Below the pieces are notes generated by a model. It was not told the DNA's origin and did not search any database. It saw nothing but the letters and a program-made list of their open reading frames with translations. Source: an uncultured Eubacterium sp. (lineage in GTDB: Bacteria; Bacillota; Clostridia; Lachnospirales; Lachnospiraceae). From it: a stretch of DNA of 41,532 nt. The stretch spans positions 1-41,532 of the forward strand of contig URKY01000021.1 in assembly GCA_900548465.1 (NCBI GenBank), given 5' to 3'. Shown here piece by piece: positions 40,471 through 41,532 of this stretch (position 1 is its first letter; each line of letters starts with the position of its first letter). Made by a program: the position numbers and the translations under genes.

Positions 40471-41532
40471 CTAATTTGCAAGTTCCGGCATGTCATGTTG
40501 CACTCTTGCCTTATAGTAACTATCAATTGTTGTTGGTGCGTTATAAAGTGCTGCCAACAGGTATTTCTTAATGTTCTTTATGTTTGTTGTGTTATGATTC
40601 ATACACTCTAACACATACTCAATATGACTGATGTCCAATTTTGAGAATCTGGACTTTACAGCCTCTTTTGGAAATTTTGTACTTGAAATAATAATATAAT
40701 CATTTTCACTGATAATGGTTTCAACAATAAGATTAACCATTCCATCTATCATTGACTTTTCAAGATAATGTCTGCTAATCAAAACATCATAGTCTATGTT
40801 ATCCTTTACCATTTTTGTATATTTTTCAAAAAGTGATTCTTCTTCTCTTCCCATCCCATCAACTGCATTTTTCACTATGGGATTAGATAAGATATTATTA
40901 CTCTCTTTAGTATTATTTATATTAATATTATTACTATTAGTCTTACTAATAAGCGGACCCCTTTTGGTTACTTCTTGAAGTTCACTTTTTACACCTCTTG
41001 ATGTAACCTGTCGTACACTTTTAGAAGTTTCCATATCTGCACTTCTTGAAGTGTAAGTTTCTACACCTCTTAAAGTTTCCGCCTGTACACCTTTAGAAGT
41101 TTCCACATCTCCACTTCTTGAAGTGTAAGTTCTTACACCTCTGGAAATTTCTCTCTGTATACCTCTTGAAGTTTCCATATTTTCATTCAAATTGTCATCT
41201 TCTGCTACATCATCAAAATCTGTGTCATCAGGCTCCGAATGGTCCTGAAACACAACAAAATTCTTTACATATAAGAGGCTTGGAAGTCCCAAACCTCTTC
41301 TTTTCTTTTCAACCAATCCAAAATTCTCAAGCTCATTTAAATACCTTACAGCTGTCTTTTTACTAAAGTTAAAGTCCTCCATTATTTCTGCAATCTGGTA
41401 TATTATGTATACTCTGTTCTCTGAATCAAACCATCTGTTCTTCATTGACAGGTTCATTCGGTCAAGCAAAACTCCATAAAGAAGTTTTGCATTGACTGAC
41501 AAATCTGCAAACATTGGGTCTACAATCATTGC
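40471..41532 (-). CDS. repA: RepA_N-type replication initiator, 5' end outside the window
   Basis: 354 codons are visible (upstream codon GCA before MIVDPMFADL). The N-terminal domain (MFADLSVNAKLLYGVLLDRM; WFDSENRVYIIYQIAEIMED) is a RepA_N winged helix that normally starts about 25 residues earlier. Residues about 120-190 are nine 8-residue repeats (ETSRGIQR, EISRGVRT, YTSRSGDV...), encoded by a strict 24-bp iteron array. An Asn-rich linker leads to a C-terminal domain (LISRHYLEKSMIDGMVNLIV; NIKKYLLAALYNAPTTID). It probably starts replication of the excised circle or plasmid form. Confidence 0.88.
   Translation of the reverse strand, partial: AMIVDPMFADLSVNAKLLYGVLLDRMNLSMKNRWFDSENRVYIIYQIAEIMEDFNFSKKTAVRYLNELENFGLVEKKRRGLGLPSLLYVKNFVVFQDHSEPDDTDFDDVAEDDNLNENMETSRGIQREISRGVRTYTSRSGDVETSKGVQAETLRGVETYTSRSADMETSKSVRQVTSRGVKSELQEVTKRGPLISKTNSNNININNTKESNNILSNPIVKNAVDGMGREEESLFEKYTKMVKDNIDYDVLISRHYLEKSMIDGMVNLIVETIISENDYIIISSTKFPKEAVKSRFSKLDISHIEYVLECMNHNTTNIKNIKKYLLAALYNAPTTIDSYYKARVQHDMPELAN
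40968..41172. repeat. Iteron array inside repA, candidate replication origin
   Basis: Nine direct repeats of a 14-bp core close to ACACCTCTTGAAGT. Copies start at 40991, 41015, 41039, 41063, 41087, 41111, 41135 and 41159 (exactly 24 bp apart), with one more at 40968. Most positions vary by one or two bases while the GAAGT/CACTTC halves stay. RepA_N plasmids are known to carry their origin within the rep coding region. Confidence 0.75.

Noticed and set aside
40968..41172. CRISPR-like short repeats
   Set aside because: Unit length is 24 bp with no unique spacers of constant length; the repeats are in frame within repA and fit iterons.

Overview
The window is AT-rich DNA with strong Gram-positive Shine-Dalgarno sites. 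Its gene families (class B sortase with a SpaA-type adhesin, FN3/CAP secreted proteins, SpoVG, PrgI/Maff2/PcfB conjugation proteins) point to a gut Clostridia genome, most likely Lachnospiraceae. This is inferred from family content; no rRNA or tRNA is present. Nearly all genes lie on the minus strand, so transcription runs from right to left.

Most of the window is a Tn1549/CTn-like integrative conjugative element or related plasmid. From right to left: a RepA_N-type replication initiator cut by the right edge (40471-41532), with an in-gene iteron array; a secreted CAP/FN3 protein; a 1432-residue thioester/SpaA-repeat surface adhesin and its sortase B; an AT-rich cargo island (about 22.5-34.1 kb); then the transfer module (6628-22170). 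The transfer module holds DUF5688, RadC-like, MobC-like and MOBP relaxase genes, a PcfB-like gene, the VirD4-like coupling protein, and VirB2-, VirB6-, PrgI- and VirB4-like genes ending with an NlpC/P60 hydrolase. The coupling-protein gene is split by a 2675-nt group II intron. Joining exons at 16834 and 14158 restores one 720-codon frame.

The cargo island holds the most unusual content. A small TcdR/UviA-like sigma factor (29933-30439), a phi-LC3-type holin (30724-30930) and an 804-codon-range signal-less peptidoglycan-binding/DUF1906 protein (31679-34069) each carry the same non-vegetative promoter, TTTACA-N16-CTTWTT. This looks like a self-amplifying holin-dependent release system. Beside it lie a LytTR regulator, a BlaI/BlaR1 pair whose receptor lacks a recognisable penicillin-binding domain, and two secreted-enzyme genes (V8-like protease, GH25 lysozyme) each broken by one in-frame stop.

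The left 6.4 kb holds small regulators (two XRE proteins and a LexA-type DNA-binding domain with an SOS-like box), a three-gene operon with a tandem SpoVG protein, and a scrapyard of fragments: hsdM and hsdS stubs, an nrdD ATP-cone stub that keeps tandem NrdR boxes, and an intact acyl-CoA thioesterase. The transfer operon and the SpoVG operon share a promoter type followed by a terminator-like leader hairpin, which suggests joint control by attenuation.
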